Assembly (NCBI GenBank): GCA_964611525.1
Contig: CAZTAL010000125.1
Span: 6,612-70,611, forward strand
Direction of reading: 5' to 3'
DNA length: 64,000 nt
Source: JAAYJR01 sp964611525
GTDB lineage: Bacteria > Bacteroidota > Bacteroidia > Bacteroidales > Prolixibacteraceae
Every line of letters starts with the position of its first letter. The stretch's first letter is position 1. The position numbers were made by a program, and so were the translations under genes. This document shows, one piece after another, positions 53,205-63,600 of the stretch. The notes under the pieces were generated by a model. It saw only the letters and a program-made list of their open reading frames with translations. It was not told the DNA's origin and searched no databases.

Positions 53205-53672
53205 AGATGTTACTGTTTTTTGAAATTCAAATCAATTTATTTCTTTTTATTATAAAGTCCAATAATGAAAGTATTCTTTATCACCGAATTCCAATAATAT
53301 TTTACCACATAGTAATTAAAAAATTATTGATAAGATCATGACTATCTAACATTTTTTTTGCTTTGAATATTCAGACATTAGCGATCTGCTATATAACACT
53401 TTCACTAATAAGTTCATTTACGGCTAATAAAATCTTTTCTGTTATAATAATAAAAAGATATTGTATCGCATAATTGCGGACTATTTGCTATTAAATTATT
53501 TATTTTTTTACTTTTCGTAAAAAGTTTAACATTTTATCCGAACAAATGTAAAATTATTTTCGAATCACTCCTCATCAAACTACACACATAATAAAAATAA
53601 TTACATTTTATTAATTTTCAGGAAACATAATAACCTGTTATAAATTAATAAAGCTACATTAAACAAAATCTT
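53205..53672. other. Divergent AT-rich intergenic region
   Basis: The region separates gdhA and leuS. It contains no gene. Long A/T tracts and a few short imperfect repeats are visible, with no array or strong hairpin. The leuS promoter lies at the right end. Confidence 0.45.
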
Positions 53673-53680
53673 TATCTTTG
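53673..53680 (+). promoter_or_regulatory. Predicted -7 element of leuS
   Basis: TATCTTTG is a perfect TAnnTTTG match 37 bp before the chosen ATG. No good TTTG lies 19 bases upstream, so only the -7 half is supported. Confidence 0.4.
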
Positions 53681-53716
53681 CCGCTTAATACCAAAATCTT
53701 TTATTATCTCAGGAAA

Positions 53717-56368
53717 ATGGAATATAATTTTACGGAAATAGAAAAAAAATGGCAAAAATACTGGGAAGAAAACAATACTTTTAAAACTTTCAATAATTAT
53801 TCTAAACCAAAATATTACATTCTTGACATGTTCCCTTATCCCTCGGCAGCAGGCTTGCATGTAGGACATCCGGAAGGTTATACGGCAACAGATATTGTCA
53901 GCCGATACAAGCGGATGAAAGGATTTAATGTCCTTCACCCCATGGGATATGATGCATTCGGACTACCGGCCGAACAATATGCAATGCAGACGGGTACTCA
54001 TCCGGCAATAATCACAAATAAAAACTGCGACAATTTTCGCAGGCAAATCAAGTCTATCGGACTAAGCTATGACTGGGACAGGGAGATCAATACCACAGAC
54101 CCTGATTATTATAAATGGACACAGTGGATTTTCAAGCAACTTTATAATACATGGTTTGATGAAGAACAGCAAAAGGGCCGTCCTATAGATGAACTTACTA
54201 TTCCCGAAAAAATAAAATCGCGCGGTGTAAAAGCTGTAAAAAAATATATCTCAGAAAAAAGACTTGCTTATTATGATAATGCACAGGTCTGGTGGTGTGA
54301 AACTTGCAAAACGGTATGCGCTAATGAAGAGGTGCTGACCGACGGCACTCATGAAAAGTGTGGTAATGTTGTCATACGCAAAAATTTGAAGCAATGGTTA
54401 CTCCGGATTCCTCATTATGCAGAAAAATTATTAAAGGGACTGGATAAACTCGACTGGCCAGAGGGAGTAAAAGATATGCAAAGAAACTGGATAGGTAAAT
54501 CCACAGGCGCTGAAGTTGATTTTCAAATAGACGGACTCAAAAACAAGCTCCGTGTCTATACCACCCGTCCCGATACTCTCTTTGGCGCCACGTATATGGT
54601 AATTGCCCCTGAACATGAACTGGCGGATGAGATCACTATTCCTGAAAAGAAAGAGGAGGTTAAAAAATATATAAAAGCTGCCGCATTAAAATCAGACCTG
54701 GATCGTACAGACCTTGCAAGGGAAAAAACAGGAGTTTTTACCGGACGATATGCCTTCAATCCCGTTAACCTGGAGAAAATTCCAATCTGGGTAGCTGATT
54801 ATGTTTTAACAGGATATGGAACAGGGGCTATTATGGCCGTACCTGCACATGATACCCGTGACTTTGAATTTGCAAAAGAGTTTGATATTCCAATAGTCTG
54901 CATTCTCGATCCTGTCGATGAAGATGAACGTGAGGCAATCCTGAAAGGGGATCAGTGCTGGACAGAAGATGGTGTATATATAAACTCTTCTAATACTGAA
55001 ACCGCACTTGATATAAACGGATTAAACAAGGATGCAGGTATAAGGGATACAATTAAATGGCTTGAAACCACGGGAAAAGGTAAAGCAACTGTTAACTATA
55101 AAATACGCGACTGGCTCTTTAGCCGGCAAAGATACTGGGGAGAGCCTTTCCCTGTAATACATTGGGAAGACGGAGAGATATCACTGCTGGATGACGAAAA
55201 ATTGCCTCTGTTATTGCCAGAACTGGAAAAATATACCCCGGAAGAATCGGGAGAATCTCCACTTGCCAATGCCAGGGAATGGCTAAAAGTAACCGACAGT
55301 AACGGACGTAAGGGTCGCCGGGAAACCAATACTATGCCTCAATGGGCAGGATCCTGCTGGTATTACCTGCGATATATTGATCCACATAATAACAAACAAA
55401 TATTCAATTCTGATGCAGAAAAATACTGGATGCCGGTTGACCTGTATATAGGAGGAGCAGAACATGCAGTACTACATTTGCTTTACTCGAGATTCTGGCA
55501 TAAAGTATTATTCGATCTGGAAATAGTTACAACAGATGAACCATTTCAGAAACTGTTTAATCAGGGAATGATTTTGGCTTATGCTTATGAGACAGATGCC
55601 GGTGCCAAAATTGCCTCCGATTTAGTTGAAGAGCGTGATGGCAAATTTTTTCATAAAAAAACGGGTGAAGAGCTAAAGCAGATTGTGGCAAAGATGTCAA
55701 AATCATTGAAAAACGTTGTTAATCCCGATGATGTCATTGAACGTTACGGCGCCGATTCATTAAGACTCTATGAAATGTTCATGGGACCCCTTGATGAAAG
55801 AAAACCCTGGTCTGAAACAGGTGTAAAGGGGGTATTCAACTTTCTCAGCAGGGTTTTCCGTTTTTTCTCGGACACAAAGAATATTACCATAGAAGTTGAA
55901 GACAAAGAGATAACTAAACTTTTGCACCAGACTATTCAAAAGGTTAGTAACGATATTGAAAACCTGAAATTCAACACAGCAATATCAGCCCTTATGGTAT
56001 TTAATAACCTCTCACTCAAAAAGGGTAATGTATCTCAGGATACAGCTAATACTTTCGTTAAGATATTATATCCTTTTGCACCCCACTTGTCAGAGGAATT
56101 ATGGGCTATCTATGGCCATAAGGAGTCATTGACTTACGAACCATGGCCTCAAGTGGATGAAAGTTTTCTGAAAGAGGACAGCTTTGAATATCCCGTTTCA
56201 TTCAACGGAAAACTAAGATTCAAAATAGAACTGCCGCTGGATATGCCAAAAGAAAAAATTGAAAAAACTATCCTGACAGATCAGCGGTCTCAAAAGTGGC
56301 TCGCGGGCAAGACTGTAAAAAAATTTGTTTTTGTCCCTAAAAAGATTATTAATGTTGCAGTAGGGTAA
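53717..56368 (+). CDS. leuS: Leucyl-tRNA synthetase
   Basis: The 883-residue class I synthetase starts MEYNFTEIEKKWQKYW; a frame 13 codons longer would begin at or before the predicted transcription start. The signature HIGH motif is HVGH at 48-51 and KMSKS lies near 660 in VAKMSKSLKNVVNP. The CP1 editing domain is visible at about 225-420 with TTRPDTLFGATYMVI and GTGAIMAVPAHDTRD. The C-terminal anticodon-binding part follows. It charges tRNA-Leu and edits mis-activated isoleucine-like residues. Confidence 0.96.
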   Translation: MEYNFTEIEKKWQKYWEENNTFKTFNNYSKPKYYILDMFPYPSAAGLHVGHPEGYTATDIVSRYKRMKGFNVLHPMGYDAFGLPAEQYAMQTGTHPAIITNKNCDNFRRQIKSIGLSYDWDREINTTDPDYYKWTQWIFKQLYNTWFDEEQQKGRPIDELTIPEKIKSRGVKAVKKYISEKRLAYYDNAQVWWCETCKTVCANEEVLTDGTHEKCGNVVIRKNLKQWLLRIPHYAEKLLKGLDKLDWPEGVKDMQRNWIGKSTGAEVDFQIDGLKNKLRVYTTRPDTLFGATYMVIAPEHELADEITIPEKKEEVKKYIKAAALKSDLDRTDLAREKTGVFTGRYAFNPVNLEKIPIWVADYVLTGYGTGAIMAVPAHDTRDFEFAKEFDIPIVCILDPVDEDEREAILKGDQCWTEDGVYINSSNTETALDINGLNKDAGIRDTIKWLETTGKGKATVNYKIRDWLFSRQRYWGEPFPVIHWEDGEISLLDDEKLPLLLPELEKYTPEESGESPLANAREWLKVTDSNGRKGRRETNTMPQWAGSCWYYLRYIDPHNNKQIFNSDAEKYWMPVDLYIGGAEHAVLHLLYSRFWHKVLFDLEIVTTDEPFQKLFNQGMILAYAYETDAGAKIASDLVEERDGKFFHKKTGEELKQIVAKMSKSLKNVVNPDDVIERYGADSLRLYEMFMGPLDERKPWSETGVKGVFNFLSRVFRFFSDTKNITIEVEDKEITKLLHQTIQKVSNDIENLKFNTAISALMVFNNLSLKKGNVSQDTANTFVKILYPFAPHLSEELWAIYGHKESLTYEPWPQVDESFLKEDSFEYPVSFNGKLRFKIELPLDMPKEKIEKTILTDQRSQKWLAGKTVKKFVFVPKKIINVAVG

Positions 56369-56370
56369 TA

Positions 56371-58062
56371 TTATATATCTTTTGATCTGATTTTTAATTT
56401 CTGACCGATAGAAAGCTTGGATCTGCCTGATAAGTTATTTAGCCTCTGTATTTCTTCGGCAGATATTCCTCTATACCTTTTGGCAATCTCCCAAAGAGTA
56501 TCTCCTCTTTTAACCGTATAATATTCATAGTTGGGATCGAGGGGTTCTGACATAGCAATTCTGTCTGACCTATCAGCAGTTTTTCCTATCACTGCCTGTT
56601 TTTGGGCAAAAGACATGGAGTTTATATTTTCATATTTCTTTTTTTGATCCTCAGGAACATATACAACCAGTTTGTCCCCTGCCCTTATCAAATTTCTGCG
56701 AATATTATTCCAGTACCTCAGATCAGAGGCACGCACATGAAACCACTCAGCAATAAACCCCACGTTATCTCCTTGTCTTACCTTATAAAAAATTTTAGCT
56801 TTACCCTCAATGTCGACGGGTGTAAAATTAGAGGAAGAAAAGCTTGCAGGACTTGCCATAATATTATCAGGAAAATATTTTTCCCGGTTATAAGCAAAAA
56901 CCATTGTATCCTTATCAATAAATTCCATTATTCTGGAATCAGGTAAAGTGAGAGGATAAGGCTTTTCTCTCATGGCAGGCACCACATCACGACGGTAAAC
57001 CGGATTAAGCGAGCGGAGTATTTCCTTTTTAATATTAAGAGTTGCTGACACCTGATCAAAATGGAGATACTGATGAATCATGACAGTATCACTCTTTAAT
57101 GGAATTTCAGGTACCCTGGGCATGAGGTTATGCTCTTTATAATAAGTCATTACATATGAAGCGGCAATAAAAGCAGGTACAAATCCACGTGTCTCGCGAG
57201 GTAAAAAATAATATATCTTCCAGTAGTCATTTTTATTGCCCGAACGCCTGATTGCACGGTCGACATTGCCCGGTCCACAATTATAAGCTGCAATTGCAAG
57301 GTGCCAGTTTCCATAATAATCATATAACTGCCTTAAATAATTTACTGCTGCTTCGGTGGATAAGACCGGATCGCGCCTCTCATCAACAAAACTTGTGATC
57401 TCCATTTTCAAAAGCCTGGCTGTATGGAACATTAACTGCCATAAACCGGTAGCTCCTGCTCTTGAGCGGGCCTTGGGATTCAAAGCAGACTCAATTACAG
57501 GAAGATATTTCAATTCAAGAGGCATCTCATATTTGTCGAGAATCTCTTCAAACACCGGAAAATAAATAGAAGACAGGCCGAGCATTATCCTGACCTGATC
57601 TCTACGTTTTTCAGTATATAATTTAATAAAATTATCAACTACTTTATTGTATGACAAATCAATAACCTGTTCAGCCTGACTTAAACGCTCTATATAAACA
57701 GAATCGGGAATATTGGTCGGGTAAACATCCGGAAGCTCTTTACTATCAGTAGTATCTAATTGAAACATATTATTAATATACCATGAATCAACCAGACTAT
57801 CCATTTTGGCCTGAAAAATATCATTCAGATTCTCATCAGGAATAACCAGGTCATTTATGATCAGACTATCATTACTCTTAATAAAAGCTGTGTCAGTGAC
57901 AACTGCTGTATCTAACAGGATTTTACCGGAAATGCCAGCTAAAGTGCTGTCATTTTCAAATTTCTTCATTTTGGACATCCCATCTTTTGTAATGACACTA
58001 TCCTGTGCTGTCAACCCTGTTAATAAGAAAACAAAAAAAACAGCCGGTAAAAATCTCTCCAT
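56371..58062 (-). CDS. Lytic transglycosylase with two LysM domains (MltD-like)
   Basis: The 563-residue exported protein has a signal peptide (MERFLPAVFFVFLLTGLTA) and an SLT domain at about 165-310. The catalytic Glu lies in LPVIESALNPKARS and is followed by GATGLWQLM and AIAAYNCGPGNVDRAI. Two LysM domains follow: FYKVRQGDNVGFIAEWF (about 425) and YYTVKRGDTLWEIAKRY (about 515). It cleaves glycan strands to 1,6-anhydro ends and binds peptidoglycan through LysM. It converges on leuS with only two bases between. The gene upstream encodes a DUF5683 protein. Confidence 0.9.
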   Translation of the reverse strand: MERFLPAVFFVFLLTGLTAQDSVITKDGMSKMKKFENDSTLAGISGKILLDTAVVTDTAFIKSNDSLIINDLVIPDENLNDIFQAKMDSLVDSWYINNMFQLDTTDSKELPDVYPTNIPDSVYIERLSQAEQVIDLSYNKVVDNFIKLYTEKRRDQVRIMLGLSSIYFPVFEEILDKYEMPLELKYLPVIESALNPKARSRAGATGLWQLMFHTARLLKMEITSFVDERRDPVLSTEAAVNYLRQLYDYYGNWHLAIAAYNCGPGNVDRAIRRSGNKNDYWKIYYFLPRETRGFVPAFIAASYVMTYYKEHNLMPRVPEIPLKSDTVMIHQYLHFDQVSATLNIKKEILRSLNPVYRRDVVPAMREKPYPLTLPDSRIMEFIDKDTMVFAYNREKYFPDNIMASPASFSSSNFTPVDIEGKAKIFYKVRQGDNVGFIAEWFHVRASDLRYWNNIRRNLIRAGDKLVVYVPEDQKKKYENINSMSFAQKQAVIGKTADRSDRIAMSEPLDPNYEYYTVKRGDTLWEIAKRYRGISAEEIQRLNNLSGRSKLSIGQKLKIRSKDI

Positions 58063-58077
58063 AACTTAATCAAATAT

Positions 58078-58698
58078 TTAATAGTTAAACCTGAAATTAA
58101 TACAATACACAAGATTATTATTGATATTCATCATTGTAGGCTGCCAGTTGAAAGTCAGATCATCACTGATATCAAAATTAAAGAGATGAGCATCCACACT
58201 AGCATCTATAATATTCAGACCATAGAATCCAACCATACTGATAATAAGCAAATCCCTGTTACGGCGGTAATAATCCTGCCGTTTCTGCAATCCGTCCTTG
58301 AAATTTTGAAAGTGAGAAGGCTTATTAAGATCATAATACTGAACAGCCTCAATCTCCATAAAAATATCAGTTTCAGGATCATCATCGGTCAAATGCACAT
58401 AAGCAAGCTTATTAAACTGGTAATTGTCATTATTCCAATCGATAAAATATCCTATGGTTCCAAAACCAATATAAATCAGTGGAATCTTCCAGTATTTTTT
58501 ATTATAAGCCTGCCCCAATCCCGGCAATATAGCAGAATAAATTGTAGCTTTTTTGGGGGAATGGACCTCTTCTGAGTCAGGTTTCTTTTCGACAGTTTTT
58601 ATAGTGTCAGCATCAACCAATTGGGCATTTGATTGCCGACCCAGAAGCAACTGACAAATTATCAATATGCCGATACAAATAAAACCTCTTAAATTCAC
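58078..58698 (-). CDS. DUF5683 domain protein
   Basis: The 206-residue protein has a signal peptide (about 1-25) and the segment KKATIYSAILPGLGQAYNKK followed by IPLIYIGFGTIGYFIDW, typical of DUF5683. Membrane-associated strands and a second hydrophobic segment near 150 follow. Its function is unknown. In Bacteroidetes the gene commonly stands between parB and a LysM transglycosylase, as here, so a role in the cell envelope or chromosome region is suggested but not shown. Confidence 0.82.
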   Translation of the reverse strand: MNLRGFICIGILIICQLLLGRQSNAQLVDADTIKTVEKKPDSEEVHSPKKATIYSAILPGLGQAYNKKYWKIPLIYIGFGTIGYFIDWNNDNYQFNKLAYVHLTDDDPETDIFMEIEAVQYYDLNKPSHFQNFKDGLQKRQDYYRRNRDLLIISMVGFYGLNIIDASVDAHLFNFDISDDLTFNWQPTMMNINNNLVYCINFRFNY

Positions 58699-58758
58699 GC
58701 TTTAAAAATTTAGGTAAAATTAGAAGTTTCGTACCACAGACCGATTAACCTTAGGTTT

Positions 58759-59622
58759 TTATTTATTATTTTCAATAATTTTAACAATTTTCTCTAACTC
58801 TTTTCCCGATCTGAAAGGAATTGTTATCTTACCTTTTCCTTTTTCGTTCATTTTTATACTGACCCGGGAGCCCAGCATCTTTCCAAGTTTGGTTTTAATA
58901 TTTTTATACTGCCCTGGTAATTCAAATCTCCTTGTGGGGTGTGATTTTTTTCCGTTTGTCTCGGTCAGGGTTCTGACAACCTCCTCTACTTTACGTACCG
59001 AGAACCCGTTTTTTATTATCTGATTATAGATCATTTCCTGGGCGTCAGCATCTTCTATGTTGATGAGAGCCCTGGCATGACCCATTGTGATTTCCTTCTC
59101 CTGTAGTCCTTTTTGTATAACTACAGGGAGTTTCAATAACCGAAGGTAATTGGCAATAGTTGAACGCTTCTTGCCCACACGGGTACTCAGGTCTTCCTGG
59201 GTTAAATTACACTCTTCCAGTAAACGCCGGTAACTTAATGCTATTTCGATGGAATCGAGATCTTCTCGCTGAATATTTTCAACAAGAGCCATCTCTAACA
59301 TTCCGTCATCTTTTGCTTCACGAATAAAGGCAGGTATAGTCTCAAGTCCCGCCTTGCGGGCTGCCCTGCAGCGGCGCTCGCCTACAATGATCTGGAATTT
59401 TTTATCATCGATCTTCCGTAATGTAACAGGCTGAATAAGTCCTATCTCATTAATGGAATTTGCCAGTTCTTCCAATGACTCCTCATCGAAATTAGACCTG
59501 GGCTGATACGGATTAGCTTCAATCTGAGTTAGACTGACCTCGCTTATCCGCGCCTGCTTCATTCTTTCAGCATCATCAATTAAGGCCCCTAATCCCCTTC
59601 CGAGTACATTCCTTTTAACCAT
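58759..59622 (-). CDS. parB: Chromosome partitioning protein ParB
   Basis: The 287-residue protein has the CTPase/ParB N-terminal box with PYQPRSNFDEESLEELANSI and the GERRCRAARKAG motif (about 76-87). An HTH lies at about 130-165 (LTQEDLSTRVGKKRSTIANY) and a C-terminal dimerisation region at the end. ParB loads at parS as a CTP-dependent clamp and spreads. It follows parA by 11 bp. No parS palindrome was seen in the window. Confidence 0.95.
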   Translation of the reverse strand: MVKRNVLGRGLGALIDDAERMKQARISEVSLTQIEANPYQPRSNFDEESLEELANSINEIGLIQPVTLRKIDDKKFQIIVGERRCRAARKAGLETIPAFIREAKDDGMLEMALVENIQREDLDSIEIALSYRRLLEECNLTQEDLSTRVGKKRSTIANYLRLLKLPVVIQKGLQEKEITMGHARALINIEDADAQEMIYNQIIKNGFSVRKVEEVVRTLTETNGKKSHPTRRFELPGQYKNIKTKLGKMLGSRVSIKMNEKGKGKITIPFRSGKELEKIVKIIENNK

Positions 59623-59633
59623 AGCAATAAAAC

Positions 59634-60434
59634 TTAAATAATTATATCTTTCTCCATAGCCATTTTAGTCATTTTATTTCTCTGCAAAATTTCACGGGCA
59701 AGATTCATGTGATTTATTGTACCCTTGGAACTGGCATCGTAAAGGACCACAGGCTTACCGTAACTCGGCGCTTCGCTAAGCTTTACATTGCGTTGAATAA
59801 CAGTATCAAAAACCATATCCTGAAAATGACGTTTCACTTCTTCAAGAACCTGGTTTGAGAGATTAAGACGGGCATCGAACATAGTAAGCAGAAAACCCTC
59901 TATTTCCAGATCCGTATTCAGACGGTTCTGTATGATCTTTATAGTATTCAATAGTTTGCCCAATCCCTCAAGAGCAAAATATTCACATTGTACAGGTATA
60001 ATAACTGAATCGGATGCAGTTAATGCATTAACTGTTATAAGTCCGAGGGAAGGAGAACAATCAATAAATATAAAATCGTAAAAATCTTTCAACTTTTGTA
60101 TTGTGTTACGCAGCACCTTCTCACGGTTCGGCAAATTAAGTATTTCAATTTCAGCCCCAACCAGGTCAATATGAGAAGGTATAATATCAAGATTCGATAT
60201 TTCTGTCTTTAAAATAACCTTCTCAGGCTCTATCCCGTCGACAATACATTCATATATACTCGATTGAACATTCCTCACATCGAAACCAAATCCCGAAGTT
60301 GCATTAGCCTGCGGATCTGCGTCAATAATAAGTACTTTTTGCTCTAAAACAGCAAGGCTTGCTGCAAGGTTTATTGCTGTTGTTGTTTTTCCAACCCCTC
60401 CTTTCTGATTTGCAAGTGAAATTATTTTCCCCAT
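59634..60434 (-). CDS. parA: Chromosome partitioning ATPase ParA
   Basis: The 266-residue ATPase starts MGKIISLANQKGGVGKTTTA with the deviant Walker A KGGVGKTT at about 11-18. It then has DADPQANATSGFGFD, the Walker B FIFIDCSPSLGLITVNAL and a C-terminal SEAPSYGKPVVLYD. ParA forms a gradient on DNA and pulls ParB-bound origins. It is of the small chromosomal type without an N-terminal extension. A -7-like TAAATTTG lies at 60471-60464 on the minus strand. Confidence 0.95.
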   Translation of the reverse strand: MGKIISLANQKGGVGKTTTAINLAASLAVLEQKVLIIDADPQANATSGFGFDVRNVQSSIYECIVDGIEPEKVILKTEISNLDIIPSHIDLVGAEIEILNLPNREKVLRNTIQKLKDFYDFIFIDCSPSLGLITVNALTASDSVIIPVQCEYFALEGLGKLLNTIKIIQNRLNTDLEIEGFLLTMFDARLNLSNQVLEEVKRHFQDMVFDTVIQRNVKLSEAPSYGKPVVLYDASSKGTINHMNLAREILQRNKMTKMAMEKDIII

Positions 60435-60463
60435 GTAAAATTTTGTTTTTAAATGAATGGCTT

Positions 60464-60471
60464 CAAATTTA
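60464..60471 (-). promoter_or_regulatory. Predicted -7 element of parA
   Basis: On the minus strand TAAATTTG is a perfect TAnnTTTG match 30 bp upstream of the parA start. No TTTG occurs 19 bases further up. Confidence 0.4.
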
Positions 60472-60641
60472 ATAAAATAGCCTTAACCTTTCTTGTCTTT
60501 TTATAACTTATTGAAAATATGGAACTTAATAATAAAAAAATAAAATTTCCCATATTTTGCCAAAAGATACAAAAATATAAAAAACCGACTATAAAAAAAG
60601 TAAATAAAAGAATTAACAGGTCAGTTAATAAATTCTGATCG

Positions 60642-63600
60642 TCATGCCGGATCAACATCAATATTTATTATACAATTACTGCTATCCTTCCATTTTTTTA
60701 CCTCTGTTACATAATAGCTTATAACTTTTTTCACTTTAGCAGGCGAGAGCTCACGACTTATTTTTAACCATATTTCCTTTTGATAATGTTGTTTAATTTT
60801 CCCAACAAGAGGATATTCGGGCCCCAGTATAATGATCGATTTATGAGCTTTTAATTTTTGAGCAAGTCTTTCAGCCACTCTGTTTACTGTACTCGATTTC
60901 CTATGCTTAATTATTAACTTTATCAGCCTATAATAAGGTGGATATTTGAACAACCTGCGTTCTTCCATCTGCATATGGTAAACTGCCCGATAATCATTCG
61001 CCCTTAAGAGCTTTATTAACGGATGCTCCGGATGGTAAGTCTGCATAACCACTTTCCCACGATTGTTTCTCCGACCGGCACGGCCGCTGACTTGATAAAT
61101 AAGCTGAAAAGCGCGTTCATGCGCCCTGAAGTCAGGAAAATCAATAAGGTTATCAGCATTTAAGATTCCCACAACAGTGACGTGCTCCAGATCGAGCCCT
61201 TTAGTAACCATCTGTGTACCTATTAAAATATCAATTTTCCCTGTCTCGAGATTACCAATTATTTTTGAGAAAGCATTTTTTGAATGTGTTGTGTCAAGGT
61301 CCATCCTTTCAATACTGTTATCCGGGAATAAAAGCTTAAGTTCATCTTCGATTTTTTCAGTGCCATAACCACGCTTATTTATCTCCGAGGAACCACATTT
61401 ACCACATTTATCCGGCATCTCTTCACTATACCCGCAATAGTGGCAGGTCAGCTGTTTCTTATATTTGTGATAAGTTAAGCTGACATCACAATTTTTACAT
61501 TTAGGTATCCAGCCACAGTCGAAACACTGAACATAGGGAGAATACCCTCTTCTATTTTGAAAAAGAATAACCTGCTCATTCTTATCCAGGGCTTCTTTTA
61601 TCGTTCTGTAGAGCTCATCTGTCAATACCGATCGCATCTGCCTCTTTCTCACAGATTTTCTTATGTCTGCTACAATTATTTCCGGCAGTTCTGTACTTAA
61701 ATGCCTTTTTTCGAGACTCACAAGCTTATACTTACCTGACAATGCATTATAGTAAGATTCATAAGAAGGCGTTGCCGATCCCAATAAAACACGGGCATTA
61801 TTTTGCATGCCCAGAATAACGGAAACATCGCGGGCATTATATCTTGGTGCAGGATCAGACTGTTTAAATGAATTTTCATGCTCTTCATCAACAATTATCA
61901 ATCCCAGTCTTGAAAAGGGTAAAAAAACAGACGACCGAGTACCGAGAATTATCTGGTAGCTTTTTCCCGGATCAGTTTGATATTTAAGAACCTTTTCCCA
62001 AATCTCAACCCTTTCCTGGCCGTTTAAACGGGAATGGTAAATACCGACGCGTTCACTAAAAACATTTTTTAAACGGCTGATTATCTGGGCAGTAAGAACA
62101 ATTTCAGGTACAAGATAAAGAACCTGTTGTCCTGCAGTGATAAATTCCTCAATCAGCTTAATATAGATTTCCGTTTTACCGCTGGCAGTAATACCGTGAA
62201 TCAACACAACCTGCTTTTCATCGAAGCCCCTTTTAATCTCATCATAAGCTCTTTTCTGATATTCATTAAGTATATTCATACCAACAGCCCTATCTTCTTC
62301 AAAACTTTCAATGCGCGACACTTTTTGTTGAAATGAGCTTAGAATCTTCTTTTTAATTAATTCATTTAAAATTGAACTACTGAACCCTGTACCTCCGAGC
62401 AGATCTTTTTTACTGACGGACAGTTTATATTTGTCTCCGAAGGCCCCCGTTTTATCGCAGAAATGAATCAAAAGTGCTTGTTGTTTTTTTGCCCGCTGTA
62501 ACTCCTCAATTTTTTGATTCAAATGTTCTTCAGTTTTTATATCATGATCTAATCTGATAAAAGTTAAAGTTTTGGGTTTATATTTTGTATTGATAGTTTC
62601 ATCAATCCGGATTATATTCTTCTCCAACAACAAATTCAATGCCTTATAAGAAAAATCTTTACCCAAATCTTTTTGAAGTCTTTCCAATAAAGTATTATCC
62701 TTATTTAACCCGTCTATAATGATCTGTTCTCTTTCTGAAAGAATGATTTCCTTATCTTCTCCCGTCAAAAAAATTTGGGATTTACTTTCCAATTTTAAGC
62801 CGGGAGGCATTGCTGCCCTGTATATATCACCAAGATTGCAACAATAATAATCAGCTGTCCATTCCCATAATTTTAAATTTTGAGATAATACAACAGGGTG
62901 TTCATCGAGCACTTGAATAATTTGTTTAGTCTCTATGTTGCCCGGTGATTCTTCTGAAAGGGAAGTAACGATTGCGGAAAAAAATCTTCTTCTACCAAAC
63001 TGCACTACGACCCGCAGTCCTGTATTTATATGATCCTGCAATCCGGCAGGTACCCTATATGTGTATTTCCCTGATAAAGAAAGAGGCAATATTACCTGGG
63101 CAAACATTTCGGATATAGGTATTATTTCTTTCACCCGCCCGGCTACCTTTTCCATCAGCCAGTTCGGGGTTGATGTGGCTCCGGAAATACCAACAGATTC
63201 TACTCCCTTAAACCATTCGGGATCAATTTCATCTATACGCGAAATATAATATGTATTAGGATTCTCTTTCCTGCAGATATTATAAAGTAACCTTCCGTTA
63301 GAACTTTTTTCCCCCGCAACGAACAATATAATATGATGATTGACAGCAAATTGTTTTATCAAGGGCACTCTATTGGAAACATGCCGGCAGATAGTATCAT
63401 GTATTTCAAGACAGACTCCGGGTTTCATATTTGTCTTGATCTTTTCGATAATCTGATAAAAATCCTCTATAGATTTTGTGGTTTGTGAATAAATGCAAAC
63501 AGGCCGGGTAAAATCAATTTTATGCATGTCTTCCATACCTTCTACAACAACAGCATTATTCCGCGTTTGCCCCACCAAGCCAATAACCTCGGCATGACCT

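Noticed and set aside
60449..60661. A 70-codon minus-strand frame between parA and the IspH-PriA gene
   Set aside because: It is hydrophobic by AT-rich composition, overlaps the end of the upstream gene and spans the predicted parA promoter.
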